A stretch of 64,000 bases of DNA from Flectobacillus longus (GCF_030056705.1 NZ_JASHIC010000030.1:1-64000), one strand, 5' to 3'. Shown: positions 27,401-36,384, counted from the stretch's first letter. The notes: generated from the sequence alone by a model not told the origin. A program made the numbers and translations.

Positions 27401-27564
27401 CGCCCAGACCATTGAGTAATGATAGTTACCTGAGTATTGGTAACATCAGGAAAGGCATCAATTGGAGTATTGATAAAACTAGAAATACCTCCAATCACTA
27501 CCACAGCAGTAAAAAAGAATACTGCAAATTTATATTTGAGCGATAACGCTAATACCTTTTTCAT
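24487..27564 (-). CDS. cusA: CusA/CzcA-type heavy-metal efflux RND transporter
   Basis: Inner-membrane proton-driven RND pump of about 1025 residues. The frame is open from 27624, but MKKVLALSLKYKFAVFFFTA, starting at 27564, is the usual start of these proteins and is preferred. Landmarks are the first transmembrane helix followed by TPIDAFPDVTNTQVTI, the heavy-metal-type TM4 motif LGAVDFGIIIDGTVVVVEG with its charged residue for proton relay, duplicated periplasmic porter domains, and TM8-12 at the end. It assembles with the adaptor and TolC-like channel encoded just upstream. Whether it exports Cu/Ag or Co/Zn/Cd cannot be decided from sequence; the symbol marks the family only. Confidence 0.93.
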   Translation of the reverse strand: MKKVLALSLKYKFAVFFFTAVVVIGGISSFINTPIDAFPDVTNTQVTIITQWSGRSAEEIEKFVTAPLEISMNGVQKKTTVRSTTLFGLSVVVVMFDDGVDNNFARIQVNNALMGVELPDGVEPEVQPPYGPTGEIFRYTLEGKGMTSRRFKEIQDWVIDRNLRSVPGVADIVSFGGEVKTYEISVNPNLLQDYKITPLDVFTAVEKSNINVGGDVITKNNQAYVVRGIGLLKNIQDIQNILVDNINGVPVYVKTVATVTESALPRLGQVGRGEDNDAVEGIVVMRKGENPSEVIQSLNLKVEELNSKILPNGVKIKTFYNRQTLLDFCIETVTHNLIEGIVLVTLIVLIFLADWRASLIVSMIIPLALLFAFCCLKLLGMNVNLLSLGAVDFGIIIDGTVVVVEGLIVVLAHQAEHVGMERFNKLAKMSIIKRTGTSMGKAIFTSKIIILIALLPIFAFQKVEGKMFTPLAWTLGSALLGALIFTLTLVPVMVSILMNKNVREKSNFLVDAVMKYSMKLFNYCFTHKRFTFITTGIITVVGFWTLTIHGTEFLPQLNEGSIYVRATMPRSISLDESVRYANDIRKVFEGFPEVRQVLSQAGRPNDGTDPTGFYNVEFHVDIYPQKEWASKLTKAQLIEKMENKLSIFQGVVFGFSQPIMDNVEEAVSGVKGSIAVKIYGNDFEFLEGEAEKVEKVLRRVKGIEDLGIIRNLGQPELHIELDQQKMNFYGVQTADADAVVAMAIGGQTASQLYEGERKFDIRVRFQSEFRKSEQEIRNLMVPSMSGTKIPIKQIAEVKTLTGPSLIFREDTKRFIAVKFSVRGRDMGSTIAEAQQEVKKVIPSLPKGYDMKWKGDFENQQRASKRLAQVVPISMIAIFFILYVMFGSLRDAGLVFSNVPFAIIGGSVALLVTHTNFSISAGIGFIALFGICIQNGVIMIEVFKENLHKKMTLLDSITEGVKSRVRPVMMTAMMGIFGMLPAATSSGIGSESQKPLAIVVIGGMIGATILTLFIFPLFYERVYRNK

Positions 27565-27658
27565 TCGAATGAGTGATTTATAAGAATACTGTTTTGAACA
27601 ATTTTTGCATAAGCTGAATAGCATTTTTTAGTCGAAAAAACACTATTTACTTTACACA

Positions 27659-28759
27659 CTAGTTTACCAATGCGTTGTACACCAACAATTGGTTTTTGTT
27701 CATTACATTTTCACCCTCTTTCAAACCTGAAATCACATAAGTTTTATTAGAGTTTTGTTTCGCAATCTGGATTTCTCTTACCTCCAAATGCTTGGCATCC
27801 TTATAAACAACCACAAAGTTTTTGTTTTGGTCAAAAATTACTGCCGACGAAGGAATCGCAATGCTTCTATCTGCCGAACTGTAACTTACGTCTACCTGTG
27901 CAAACATTTCTGGTTTCATCAAAAAGCCAGGGTTTGGCATATTGATACGAACCTGTAAAGTACGAGTTTCAGGGTCTAGTGCATTACTCATTTTGTTTAC
28001 TACCCCTTTAATGACTTTATCAGGATAAGAAATCAATTTTACTTGTACTTGAGAGCCTACATGAACTTTAGCAATATCCGCTTCATACACGTTTGCTACC
28101 ACTTGAATTTGAGATAAGTCAGCAATGGTAAAAAATGCTCCTGTTTCGCCTTCGTGAAAAGACATTTTATCAGAAATGGCATTGTTTTTTTCAATTACAT
28201 AACCTGAAATTGGCGCTTTCAAGGTATAAAACGCATTTTTTACACTATAAATACTAGATACTTCTTTGGCTCGTTTCAATGACCCTTGAGCTTTCAACAC
28301 ATCGTTTTGGGCAAAAGTCACGTCTTTTTCAGATGCCAAACCTGCTTTGTACATATCTTTTTGTACTTGCAAGTTTTTCTGAGCCGAAAGCAAATCTGAA
28401 GTAGCACTAACCGTTTGATTTTCAACGTCTGCCACCTCCGATGAGTGAACTACAGCAAGTGTTTGTCCTTTGTTGACAAAATCACCCAAATTAGCATGGA
28501 TTTTTTCGATAACACCATCCACCAACGGAGATACTTTTACTTGTTTATCTTCGTAAGGCATTACTTTGCCTGTCAACTGCAATTGGGTTTGAATAGGCTC
28601 CAAGGTTGCGGGCGCCAAGCTCAATTCTTGCTTTAGGCGTTGCGAAAGTTCAAAAGGCTGATCCTCAGCTTTTGATTCATTATCTGCCTGAGAAGAGCTA
28701 CAAGCAGTAGCCAAAGTTGAGATTGCAAGAATTGAAAGATACTTTATATGCTTTTTCAT
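27659..28759 (-). CDS. cusB: Efflux RND periplasmic adaptor (CusB/CzcB type) lipoprotein
   Basis: 366 residues. The signal sequence ends in a lipobox, ISTLATACSSSQ, so it is anchored by a lipidated Cys. Membrane-fusion-protein architecture: a barrel-sandwich half-motif (GVIEKIHANLGDFVNKGQTL), a helical hairpin (about residues 110-170), the second half-motif (FYTLKAPISGYVIEKN), a beta-barrel, and a membrane-proximal domain. It bridges the RND pump and the outer-membrane channel. It is the middle gene of the operon: 19 bases after the channel gene and about 94 bases before the pump. No extended His/Met metal-binding N-terminus is seen. Confidence 0.92.
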   Translation of the reverse strand: MKKHIKYLSILAISTLATACSSSQADNESKAEDQPFELSQRLKQELSLAPATLEPIQTQLQLTGKVMPYEDKQVKVSPLVDGVIEKIHANLGDFVNKGQTLAVVHSSEVADVENQTVSATSDLLSAQKNLQVQKDMYKAGLASEKDVTFAQNDVLKAQGSLKRAKEVSSIYSVKNAFYTLKAPISGYVIEKNNAISDKMSFHEGETGAFFTIADLSQIQVVANVYEADIAKVHVGSQVQVKLISYPDKVIKGVVNKMSNALDPETRTLQVRINMPNPGFLMKPEMFAQVDVSYSSADRSIAIPSSAVIFDQNKNFVVVYKDAKHLEVREIQIAKQNSNKTYVISGLKEGENVMNKNQLLVYNALVN

Positions 28760-28778
28760 TGTGATGTCTGTTTAAATC

Positions 28779-30047
28779 TTAAAGAACTTTTTTGCCTACT
28801 ACAAAATTGAGATTTTCGAATGTCTGCATTCTTGTGTTTTGAAGTGTATTGATTTGCGTAACGGTAATTTTATACGACTCTAAAAAGTCCATAAACTCTA
28901 GCAGAGTGATATTACGCTTTTGGTAGTTTTGTACTACTCCGTCAATCAATTTATTAAAACTTGGCAAATAGTTTTTATCAAGTGTCTTATACAAACGTTC
29001 GGCTTCTTGTGCTTTGAGCAAGGCTTGCAAAACGTCATTGTTAATTTGTACGTCGGTTTGTGCTAAATTTTGTTTGTTTGCTTGAATTGTATTTTCAGCA
29101 ATCTTGATATTTCCTTGATTTTTATTGAACACTGGCAAATCCATCGCAATAGTTAAGCCATGGTAATTATTGAGATAACTACCTGCACGGTCATAGCTAT
29201 AGCCAATCGTCAAATCAGGTGTAGCCATTGCTTTTTGCAAAGCTAAGTCTGCCGAAGCCAATCTTACAGATGCTTCTTGAATCTTACGGTCATAGCGATT
29301 ATCAGTGGCATTGTTGATTAACTCGCTGAGCTGTAACCCTATTACGCTTTTTTGTTCCAAAGCATTGTCATCTACAACTGGATGTACCGTTTTGGTAGAA
29401 GGATCCGACAAAAGCACTTTGAGTATAGCCTGATTATCAGTGATTTCCAAAATGATATTTGAACGTTCTGTTTCCAGACTTACTAAAAACGACTGTAAAC
29501 GAATCAGTTCTTTTTGTGGAACATTACCTCTGGTAACTTGATCAGAATAAGCATTTAAGAGCTTATTAAGTGTTTCTATTTCCTGCTCGTATGTAGCTAA
29601 CGTTTTTTGTAAATAATGAATCGTATAAAAGCTACTATGTAGCTGATATGTTAAACCTCTTACGATTTCAAAGAATTGATAATCAGTAATCTCTGCATTA
29701 ATTTTAGCAACATTGACTTGCTTATTCCGTTTTCCTGCCAATAAAATCAATTGTTGAATCTGCAAAGTTCTTTCGCCAAAAGCGCCAATAGGTGCATCAT
29801 TGGCAATGGTCTTCTTTGTATTCAAACCTTGTTCGTAATTGATGTTAGGATTAGGCAAAAGTTTTGCCTGAATAATTGCAGCTTTGGAGGCTTCAATGTT
29901 ATACTTCTGAGCCAGCAAAGTAAGGTTGTTTTTAACAAACTGTTGTTCGGCCTCGTCAACGTTTAAGCGCAATGTATCACGGCTTTGTGCTAAAGCCACA
30001 TTTGCACTACACATCAGGCCGAAAATCCATACCAAATAGGATTTCAT
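28779..30047 (-). CDS. cusC: TolC-family outer-membrane channel (CusC/CzcC type)
   Basis: 422 residues with signal peptide MKSYLVWIFGLMCSANVALAQ. It is built of the two outer-membrane-efflux repeats of long alpha-helical hairpins (NNLTLLAQKYNIEASKAAI, LPNPNINYEQG; later ATPDLTIGYSYDRAGS). It forms the trimeric exit duct of the tripartite metal-efflux system. No lipobox Cys is visible, unlike E. coli CusC. First gene of the operon, followed closely by the adaptor. Its leader carries a GTGTATGC/GCATACAC palindrome about 40-60 bases before the start. Confidence 0.92.
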   Translation of the reverse strand: MKSYLVWIFGLMCSANVALAQSRDTLRLNVDEAEQQFVKNNLTLLAQKYNIEASKAAIIQAKLLPNPNINYEQGLNTKKTIANDAPIGAFGERTLQIQQLILLAGKRNKQVNVAKINAEITDYQFFEIVRGLTYQLHSSFYTIHYLQKTLATYEQEIETLNKLLNAYSDQVTRGNVPQKELIRLQSFLVSLETERSNIILEITDNQAILKVLLSDPSTKTVHPVVDDNALEQKSVIGLQLSELINNATDNRYDRKIQEASVRLASADLALQKAMATPDLTIGYSYDRAGSYLNNYHGLTIAMDLPVFNKNQGNIKIAENTIQANKQNLAQTDVQINNDVLQALLKAQEAERLYKTLDKNYLPSFNKLIDGVVQNYQKRNITLLEFMDFLESYKITVTQINTLQNTRMQTFENLNFVVGKKVL

Positions 30048-30568
30048 AATTTTGAGTCAAGTGATTAAAATGAAACGGACAAAACCTTGTGTATGCCCCC
30101 GCATACACACTAAGTAATAGTTCTCAGTACGTTTGGAATAGTGGGTAAAATTTCAACACCAACTAAGCCTAACTTCTGATTTGCACTATTTCTTATATGC
30201 TATCGATTCAGAAACAGAAAGTGGTTCTGAACAGAAAGCTTCATACAATCAGCCCGAATTCTGGAAAGAGTATTGAAGTAACCTGAAGCAATAAATTTGG
30301 GTCGAATGTCAGCAAAATTACGTACGTATAGAATTAATATGGCCAATAACCACATTACATACCTGTTTTACAACACCTTAAGCAAAGTTACACTTCTCTA
30401 TCGAGCCTTGATTGTATAAGTAATCTAAGCTTTTAGACCAATGCAAAATCAATTTTTCTGCATAATAGCTACACAGAATTGTCCTTGCACTGTTGTCACC
30501 TCAAAGGGCTAATGTTGATTTTTAATACTGTTTTTAGGGAAATATAACGAGTGAGTAGTGTGCTATTT
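30048..30568. other. Leader/intergenic region of the metal-efflux operon
   Basis: 521 bases. A perfect 9-bp inverted repeat TGTGTATGC/GCATACACA (30088-30096 with 30101-30109, loop CCCC) sits 41 bases before the channel start and is a candidate operator or leader hairpin. A TAACTTTG box on the minus strand (30390-30383) could be a distant -7 element, without a visible -33. No gene seen. Confidence 0.45.
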
Positions 30569-30940
30569 TCAAATTAAATAGACACAATGAAGGATAAATA
30601 ACTTTTTTGAAAAGGATAAATGAGATACAAATGGCGTATCTGAGCGTTGTAATGTTTGAATTATAGCGTGTTCGGTACTTGATACATCCGTATTAGAAGT
30701 CAGTCCGTGAGAACGCTCAGAACTTTCGTCTTTCTCTTCCTGATTATCAAGAAGTACATTATTTTCAACTTCAAAATGACGACCAAATGTTCTTTTTTTA
30801 CTAAACTTTGAAACAGTTTTGCTAACCTTTGTATAGCTACTTTTGATCTTTCCGTCATGAGCATAACCGCTCATTGCTATGATCCATAGCACAAGTGGTA
30901 ATATCCATTTGAATAAACGAAAAGCTTTCATAGTACGCAA
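30569..30940 (-). CDS. Small secreted protein upstream of the metal-efflux operon
   Basis: 123 residues, not recognised. A clear signal peptide (FRLFKWILPLVLWIIAMSGYAH) is followed by a basic, Ser/Lys-rich mature part (SSYTKVSKTVSKFSKKRTFG) and a hydrophobic C-terminus (LFILHCVYLI). It lies on the same strand as the cus-type operon, 521 bases upstream. Small exported proteins often precede such operons in Bacteroidota, so a link to metal stress is plausible. It is however poor in His, Met and Cys, so it is no obvious CusF-like metal chaperone. Confidence 0.55.
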   Translation of the reverse strand: MRTMKAFRLFKWILPLVLWIIAMSGYAHDGKIKSSYTKVSKTVSKFSKKRTFGRHFEVENNVLLDNQEEKDESSERSHGLTSNTDVSSTEHAIIQTLQRSDTPFVSHLSFSKKLFILHCVYLI

Positions 30941-31287
30941 ATTGACTAGTCTTCACTGATTTTTTAAAGAAGCTTATAGTTGCTGGTCGTAAAGATACAG
31001 ATTAGTTTTGATTATCTGTTCTTAAAAACTGTTAAATTATTATAGATATTGTAAGACAGTCATTGATTTTCTTAGAATAAATTTTATGACAATTCTTTCC
31101 TAAAATAGATAGACTAATTTTGGCACATTAGTTGTAATTTTAACCTTGTTTTTCATTCGACTATCAATAAATGAGTTGAATTGTCCGTTGTTTTAGTATT
31201 CATTTCCCTAATGGATTATGTACTCGCAAGCATTCGGTAATTACTTACTTCGTTTACAATCAACCCTAATAAATCATACATATTCAC
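30941..31287. other. AT-rich divergent intergenic region, nothing identified
   Basis: A 347-base gap between divergently transcribed genes. It must contain promoters for both, but I see no convincing box, hairpin or reading frame. Confidence 0.5.
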
Positions 31288-31794
31288 ATGGCTAAAAGAT
31301 TTCAGGTATTAGATTCGTTTTCACACATTAGTAACTCTATTAGTGCTCCTATTCACGCCCTAGTATCGGTACAATATCCACAATTGTCGGGTTTGCAAAG
31401 TTTGCAGGATAGTATTAATTCTATTTTCAAAAAGAAAAGAGCGGTATATGTAGCCCTTTCTGACCAAAAATTGTATCATATCCACACGGTTGGTTCCTCG
31501 GTGACCTCTTCCAAAGAAATTCCGTTTGAGCATATCGAATCCATTCATATTGATTCTTCAAGCCAGCACCGTGATTTTAACGCGCCCAAGATTACTCTTT
31601 CAGTAAAAAAACAAGGAAAAAAGCCTGAATCACAAGCACTTGAGTTCATTTTATTTCCATCATTGTTTTTCCCGAACTTAAAATATTCAGAAAATCATAC
31701 AGAAATTATGCAGTTTGTTCAAATGCGTGAACATTTATTGGAGAACTTGAAACAAGTAAAAGAGAAGATCGAATCCAAGGTGGAGAACGTGTAG
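31288..31794 (+). CDS. Hypothetical cytoplasmic protein, possibly PH-like
   Basis: 168 residues, not recognised. No signal peptide or membrane segment. The central portion (RAVYVALSDQKLYHIHT, then EIPFEHIESIHIDSSSQ, then APKITLSVKKQGK) has the strand pattern and 'IPFEHIESI' phrase seen in bacterial PH-like domains. The C-terminus is a charged helix (MREHLLENLKQVKEKIESK). This fold suggestion is inference from pattern alone. Ends at a strong bidirectional terminator shared with the convergent deoR-type gene. Confidence 0.65.
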   Translation: MAKRFQVLDSFSHISNSISAPIHALVSVQYPQLSGLQSLQDSINSIFKKKRAVYVALSDQKLYHIHTVGSSVTSSKEIPFEHIESIHIDSSSQHRDFNAPKITLSVKKQGKKPESQALEFILFPSLFFPNLKYSENHTEIMQFVQMREHLLENLKQVKEKIESKVENV

Positions 31795-31857
31795 TTTTTA
31801 CTCAGATATAAACATGAATCTTCCTAAATTTTGAGATTAGGGTTATTCTCCAACCGT

Positions 31858-31900
31858 ATCAAAAAGCGGTCGAAAATTGATTTTAGACCGCTTTTTTGAT
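31858..31900. terminator. Bidirectional terminator between convergent genes
   Basis: Stem ATCAAAAAGCGGTC (31858-31871) with GACCGCTTTTTTGAT (31886-31900), with T runs on both strands. It serves the hypothetical gene ending at 31794 and the regulator ending at 31927. Confidence 0.85.
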
Positions 31901-31926
31901 GAATAGCAGGAAAATATGGCTTCTTT

Positions 31927-32691
31927 TTACAAAAGTGTTGCTCCTTTATTTTGATAAGGTCCTAATTTGGCATCGTTGGGGTCGAGGTCGGTTACTAAGT
32001 AATTGATTTCTGATAAATCTGCAATTTTCATCTTCATGACAGAATCCAATTTTTCAGCAATAGACAATACTGCTACTTTTTTGGAGGCCTTAATCATCGC
32101 CTTTTTTACCAATACTGTTTCCCAATCTGAATCTGTAAATCCACCTTTTGTATCAATGGCATTACTGCCCATAATACATAAATCTGCACGCATTTCGGAT
32201 AAACGTTGGTGTACTTCACCGCCTACTGCCATCTGGCTATAACGAGATAACTGTCCGCCCACCATGATAATATCAACGTTGGGTTTATCCAATAACTCTA
32301 CTGCGGTCAAAGGGTTTACGGTCATAAATGTAATACGAAGCGAATCAGGAATGAGCTTGACCAACTCCCTGATGGTAGTTCCTCCGCCAACGAGCACCAA
32401 CATTCCTTCTTTCAACAACCCCAAAGCTTTTCTAGCAATCTCTTGTTTAGAGCTGTGCGCATAGGTTTCTTTCACTTGAGAAGAATAGTGATAGGCTTTT
32501 GACATTGCCCCTCCTCTAATTTTTATAATCTCTCCCTCCTCGGCCAACTCATTCAAATCTCGTCGAATGGTATCTTCCGAAACATTTAATACATCCACTA
32601 GCTCAGCGAATGTTACACGGGTATGAACATTGATTTCCTTCAGTATTAAATCTTTTCGTTCTTTTTTAAGGAGGTTAACTGACATATTCAA
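31927..32691 (-). CDS. DeoR/GlpR-family transcriptional regulator
   Basis: 254 residues, standard length. An N-terminal winged helix (RKDLILKEINVHTRVTFAEL then VSEDTIRRDLNELAEEGEI) with the IRGGA wing is diagnostic of DeoR repressors. The C-terminal DeoRC domain senses phosphorylated sugars or similar metabolites (LVGGGTTIRELVKLIP; IMVGGQLSRYSQMAVGGE). It is transcribed divergently from the SusC/SusD/GntP/fucosidase locus and is its likely local regulator. Five TTGCAA palindromes in the shared 240-base region are candidate binding sites. Start may be M1 or M3. Confidence 0.93.
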   Translation of the reverse strand: MNMSVNLLKKERKDLILKEINVHTRVTFAELVDVLNVSEDTIRRDLNELAEEGEIIKIRGGAMSKAYHYSSQVKETYAHSSKQEIARKALGLLKEGMLVLVGGGTTIRELVKLIPDSLRITFMTVNPLTAVELLDKPNVDIIMVGGQLSRYSQMAVGGEVHQRLSEMRADLCIMGSNAIDTKGGFTDSDWETVLVKKAMIKASKKVAVLSIAEKLDSVMKMKIADLSEINYLVTDLDPNDAKLGPYQNKGATLL

Positions 32692-32711
32692 GGAAGGTTG
32701 TTGGTTATGGT

Positions 32712-32906
32712 TTGCAAAGATAGCAAAAAGACCAAGTTTCTATATCCTTATTAAGTGGGAGAAAGTATTCATATTTTGCAAAAATTGAGAATAAATACTC
32801 ATTATTTGAAAAATTTGCAGAATTAAATTGCAATAAATGCAGGTTTATTTAAAATTTATCCTAAGTTTGTAAATAAATAGCGCAACAAAAATTGCAAATT
32901 TTGCAA
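32712..32906. promoter_or_regulatory. Shared deoR/susC control region with five TTGCAA palindromes
   Basis: TTGCAA, its own reverse complement, occurs at 32712, 32776, 32828, 32892 and 32901, each in a TTTGCAAA/AATTGCAA context. Two -7-like boxes are present: TATCTTTG on the minus strand (32722-32715) toward the regulator and TAAGTTTG on the plus strand (32862-32869) toward susC. Two TTGCAA copies overlap the susC leader downstream of the box and one sits over the deoR box, a layout suited to repression of both. DeoR binding is inferred. Confidence 0.5.
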
Positions 32907-32933
32907 AAACCCAAATCTCCAACTAAACAAGCT

Positions 32934-35900
32934 ATGATGAAAACTCGACTATTACCTCGCTCACAAAAGTTGCTGTGGCTATCTGTGCTAGGAAGTATGA
33001 CCTTTCAAGGTTATGCTTCTGAGCTTGCAGAGCTCCATTTAGCTCATAAGAGCAATATTACATTCAATATGTTTGGCACACTTCCAGTTTCAGGTGTGAT
33101 TACTTCTGCCAAAGATGGTAGTCCGATTATTGGAGCCTCTGTTTTTGTAAAAGGTAATCCCAAAATTGGTACTTCGACAGATGCCTCAGGAAAATTCAAA
33201 TTGGGAATTCCTGATAACATTACAAGTATTACGTTGGTCGTATCGATGGTAGGATACGAACCGCAAACAGTGGAACTTTCGGCTAATCAAACTGCTGTAT
33301 CAGTTACTTTAAAAGAAAGTGTACAAAACATCCAAGAAGTAGTAGTAACTGCTTTGGGTGTGAAAAAAGACAAAAAAGCACTTGCCTACTCAGTAACAGA
33401 AGTAAGTGGTAGCGAATTTACTCAAGCTCGTGAAACCAACTTAGCCAATGCTCTTTCTGGTAAAATTGCTGGGGTAAACGCAACAAGTTTGGCAACAGGT
33501 GCGGGTGGTTCGAGTAGAGTGGTAATTCGTGGTAATGGCTCATTATCAGGCGATAACCAACCTTTATATGTAATCAATGGTATGCCTATCGACAACAGTA
33601 CGCCAGGCGGTAGCCCAACTACAGGTGGTAGTGGTCACAATGTTGACCGTGGTGATGGTATTGGTGGTATCAACCCCGACGATATTGAAAGTATCTCAGT
33701 CTTGAAAGGTGGTACAGCAGCAGCCTTATATGGCTCGCGTGCTGCCAACGGTGTTATTTTGATTACTACGAAAAAAGGTACTGTTCGTAAAGGTATTGGT
33801 GTAGAATACAACGCTACTGCTACAATCGACGATGTCGTTGACTTTACTGACTGGCAATATATGTACGGTCAAGGAGACGGTGGCGTAAAACCAACTTCGC
33901 AAGCGCAAGCCGTAAGCTGGGGACGTCGTTCGTGGGGTGCCAAAATGGACGGACAGCCTTATATTGCTTTTGATGGAAAAGAACATCCTTATTCTCCACA
34001 ACAGAACAATATTAAGAACTTTTACCGTACAGGTTCGACTTTGAGTAATACCATTTCATTTAGTGGTGGTACTGAGGCCTTGAACTTTAGAGCATCAGTA
34101 GCAGACATCAATAACAAGAGTGTATTGCCAAATTCTACCTTCAATCGTAAAGTAGCCAACCTAAGCATTAATGCTAAATTAGGCGAACGTATTTCGATGG
34201 AGGCTTTGGCACAATATAACTTAGAAAAAGCTCACAACCGTCCGAGTGCTGGTGATGCGCCAGGTAACCCTAACTGGGCAAACTACATGATTGCCAACAC
34301 AGTAGATATTCGTTGGATGGATCCAGGCTATGACGCAACAGGTCGCGAAGTTCAATGGAATGAAACTCCTTATGCTTCCAATTCTTACTTTGTTGTTAAT
34401 AAATTTAGAAACGATGATACCAAAAACCGCTTTATTGGTCAGTTTGGTTTGAAGTATGATATTTTGAAAAACCTTTTTGTAAAAGGTAATATCAGCCGCG
34501 ACTTCTATAGCTATGACTTCACAGGTATTATCCCAACAGGAACGGTGTATACAACAAATGCAGCAGGTGAATATCAAGGTATCAAATCGACAGTTACAGA
34601 AAACAACTCTATGTTGACTGTAAACTACAATACCGATTTAGGTCCGGTTCACATGAATGCGATGTTAGGTGGCAACCAACGCTCTTTCGAACGTTCTGAA
34701 ATTTATACTAACGGTACACAATTCATTATTCCAAACTTTTACAGCTTTACCAACCTGACTACAGCTACGACTCGTCCAGTAACGCAACGTTTGGCGACGA
34801 ACTCGGTATTTGGCTCGTTAGACCTTGATTACAAAGGTGTCTTGTTTTTAAATGCTTCAGCTCGTCAGGATTGGTTCTCTACATTGGGTATCAAAAACAA
34901 TACTATTCTTTATCCAGCAGTAGGAACCAGCTTTGTATTATCACAAGCTACAGAAATGCCGTCTTTTGTCAACTATGCTAAATTGAGAGCTTCTTGGGCT
35001 CAAGTAGGTGGTGGTGTACCAGACCCATATACCTTGAATCAAAGCTATAGTATGGTAACAAGTAGCGGACAGCCATTGCAACAAATCACAATGACTAATG
35101 GTGAGTATCTTCTTAACAACCCAAGTTTAAAGCCATTTACTTCAACCACTTGGGAAGCAGGTCTTGATACCAAATTATTCAATAATCGCTTAGGAGTAGA
35201 TTTGACTTATTACTTGCGTCGTACGACTAATGATATTGTAAAAACTGCTATTTCAGGAACAAGTGGTTATCAAAATACCTACGTTAACGTTGGACAAGTA
35301 GACAACTCAGGTATCGAATTATTGTTGACGGGTTCTTTGGTAAAAACCAAAAACTTTAGTTGGAATGCAAGCTTCAATATGGCTTATAACCAAAACAAAG
35401 TAGTTCAATTGACTGAAGGTGTAAATACCATTCAATTAGCTACTTCGGTAGGTTCTTGGGCTTATGTCAATACAGATGCAGGTCGTCCTTATGGTATCAT
35501 CAAAGGTTATACGATGGTTACTGACTCAAAAGGTAATATCGTTTATGATACTTCTACAGGTTATCCAGTAAAAGGCCCAATCAAAGAAATTGGACAAGGC
35601 GTAGCGCCGTTGACAACAGGTTTAAGCAACTCGTTTACCTACAAAAATTGGAATTTTGATATCTTGTTAGATGGCAAATTCGGCAACGATGTATTCTCGG
35701 TAATGAACGTGTACGCAACTCGTTTTGGCTTACAAAAAAGTACTTTAGCAGGTCGTGACAATGGCTTGGTATTGAATGGTGTAACTGCCAACGGCGATTC
35801 TTACACTCGTACAGTACCAGTATCTCAGTTGCGTCTTTACTATGACAACTTGAAAAACTACTCAGACCTATTTGTGTATGATGGAAGCTTTATCAAGTTA

Positions 35901-36125
35901 CGCCAAATCGTTTTGGGCTACAAAATTCCAGCGAAATACCTAAGCTTTGCGAAGATTCAGTCGGCATCTATCTCTTTTGTGGCACGTAACTTATTTGTGT
36001 TGTACAAAAAGACAGAAAACTTTGACCCAGAATCAAGTTATACTAACAGCAATGCCCAAGGTTTCGAGGCATTTGGTTTGCCAAGAGCACGTAGCTACGG
36101 TATCAACTTAACAGTGAAATTCTAG
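32934..36125 (+). CDS. SusC/RagA-family TonB-linked outer-membrane transporter
   Basis: About 1063 residues. The frame is open from a TTG at 32892, but the ATG at 32934 (or the adjacent one at 32937) is the likely start. Leader, then a carboxypeptidase-regulatory-like domain (GVITSAKDGSPIIGASVFVKG), TonB plug (EVVVTALGVKKDKKALAYS; VVIRGNGSLSGDNQPLYVING), the SusC signature GGINPDDIESISVLKGGTAAALYGSRAANG, and a long beta-barrel ending in INLTVKF. It imports large ligands across the outer membrane together with the SusD-like protein that follows. No STN signalling domain, so no anti-sigma partner is expected; control is probably by the divergent DeoR protein. Confidence 0.95.
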   Translation: MMKTRLLPRSQKLLWLSVLGSMTFQGYASELAELHLAHKSNITFNMFGTLPVSGVITSAKDGSPIIGASVFVKGNPKIGTSTDASGKFKLGIPDNITSITLVVSMVGYEPQTVELSANQTAVSVTLKESVQNIQEVVVTALGVKKDKKALAYSVTEVSGSEFTQARETNLANALSGKIAGVNATSLATGAGGSSRVVIRGNGSLSGDNQPLYVINGMPIDNSTPGGSPTTGGSGHNVDRGDGIGGINPDDIESISVLKGGTAAALYGSRAANGVILITTKKGTVRKGIGVEYNATATIDDVVDFTDWQYMYGQGDGGVKPTSQAQAVSWGRRSWGAKMDGQPYIAFDGKEHPYSPQQNNIKNFYRTGSTLSNTISFSGGTEALNFRASVADINNKSVLPNSTFNRKVANLSINAKLGERISMEALAQYNLEKAHNRPSAGDAPGNPNWANYMIANTVDIRWMDPGYDATGREVQWNETPYASNSYFVVNKFRNDDTKNRFIGQFGLKYDILKNLFVKGNISRDFYSYDFTGIIPTGTVYTTNAAGEYQGIKSTVTENNSMLTVNYNTDLGPVHMNAMLGGNQRSFERSEIYTNGTQFIIPNFYSFTNLTTATTRPVTQRLATNSVFGSLDLDYKGVLFLNASARQDWFSTLGIKNNTILYPAVGTSFVLSQATEMPSFVNYAKLRASWAQVGGGVPDPYTLNQSYSMVTSSGQPLQQITMTNGEYLLNNPSLKPFTSTTWEAGLDTKLFNNRLGVDLTYYLRRTTNDIVKTAISGTSGYQNTYVNVGQVDNSGIELLLTGSLVKTKNFSWNASFNMAYNQNKVVQLTEGVNTIQLATSVGSWAYVNTDAGRPYGIIKGYTMVTDSKGNIVYDTSTGYPVKGPIKEIGQGVAPLTTGLSNSFTYKNWNFDILLDGKFGNDVFSVMNVYATRFGLQKSTLAGRDNGLVLNGVTANGDSYTRTVPVSQLRLYYDNLKNYSDLFVYDGSFIKLRQIVLGYKIPAKYLSFAKIQSASISFVARNLFVLYKKTENFDPESSYTNSNAQGFEAFGLPRARSYGINLTVKF

Positions 36126-36164
36126 GATGTGGTGAACTGATGGAAAATCGGGATGTGTTTTTAG

Positions 36165-36182
36165 GGGCGAATTTTTTCGCCC
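36165..36182 (+). other. Stem-loop between susC and susD
   Basis: GGGCGAA (36165-36171) pairs with TTCGCCC (36176-36182) around TTTT. There is no T run after it. Such a hairpin after susC may protect or partly terminate the transcript; that role is inferred. A GTTGTGAATATAAATTTTCA repeat follows near 36212. Confidence 0.55.
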
Positions 36183-36384
36183 ACTAATTCAGAGAGAGTG
36201 CGGAATGAGGAGTTGTGAATATAAATTTTCAATAACCCCAATTATATCATATTCTGTGAGAAAACTCATTTTTGAAATCCCTTTTCCTTTATTCAGTAAA
36301 CCCCAACATGTAGCATTTTCAACATAGGATAAATTCAAAAAATTGTGCTAAAGAGTCAGCTCAATAGCGTATTACCTGAGACTT

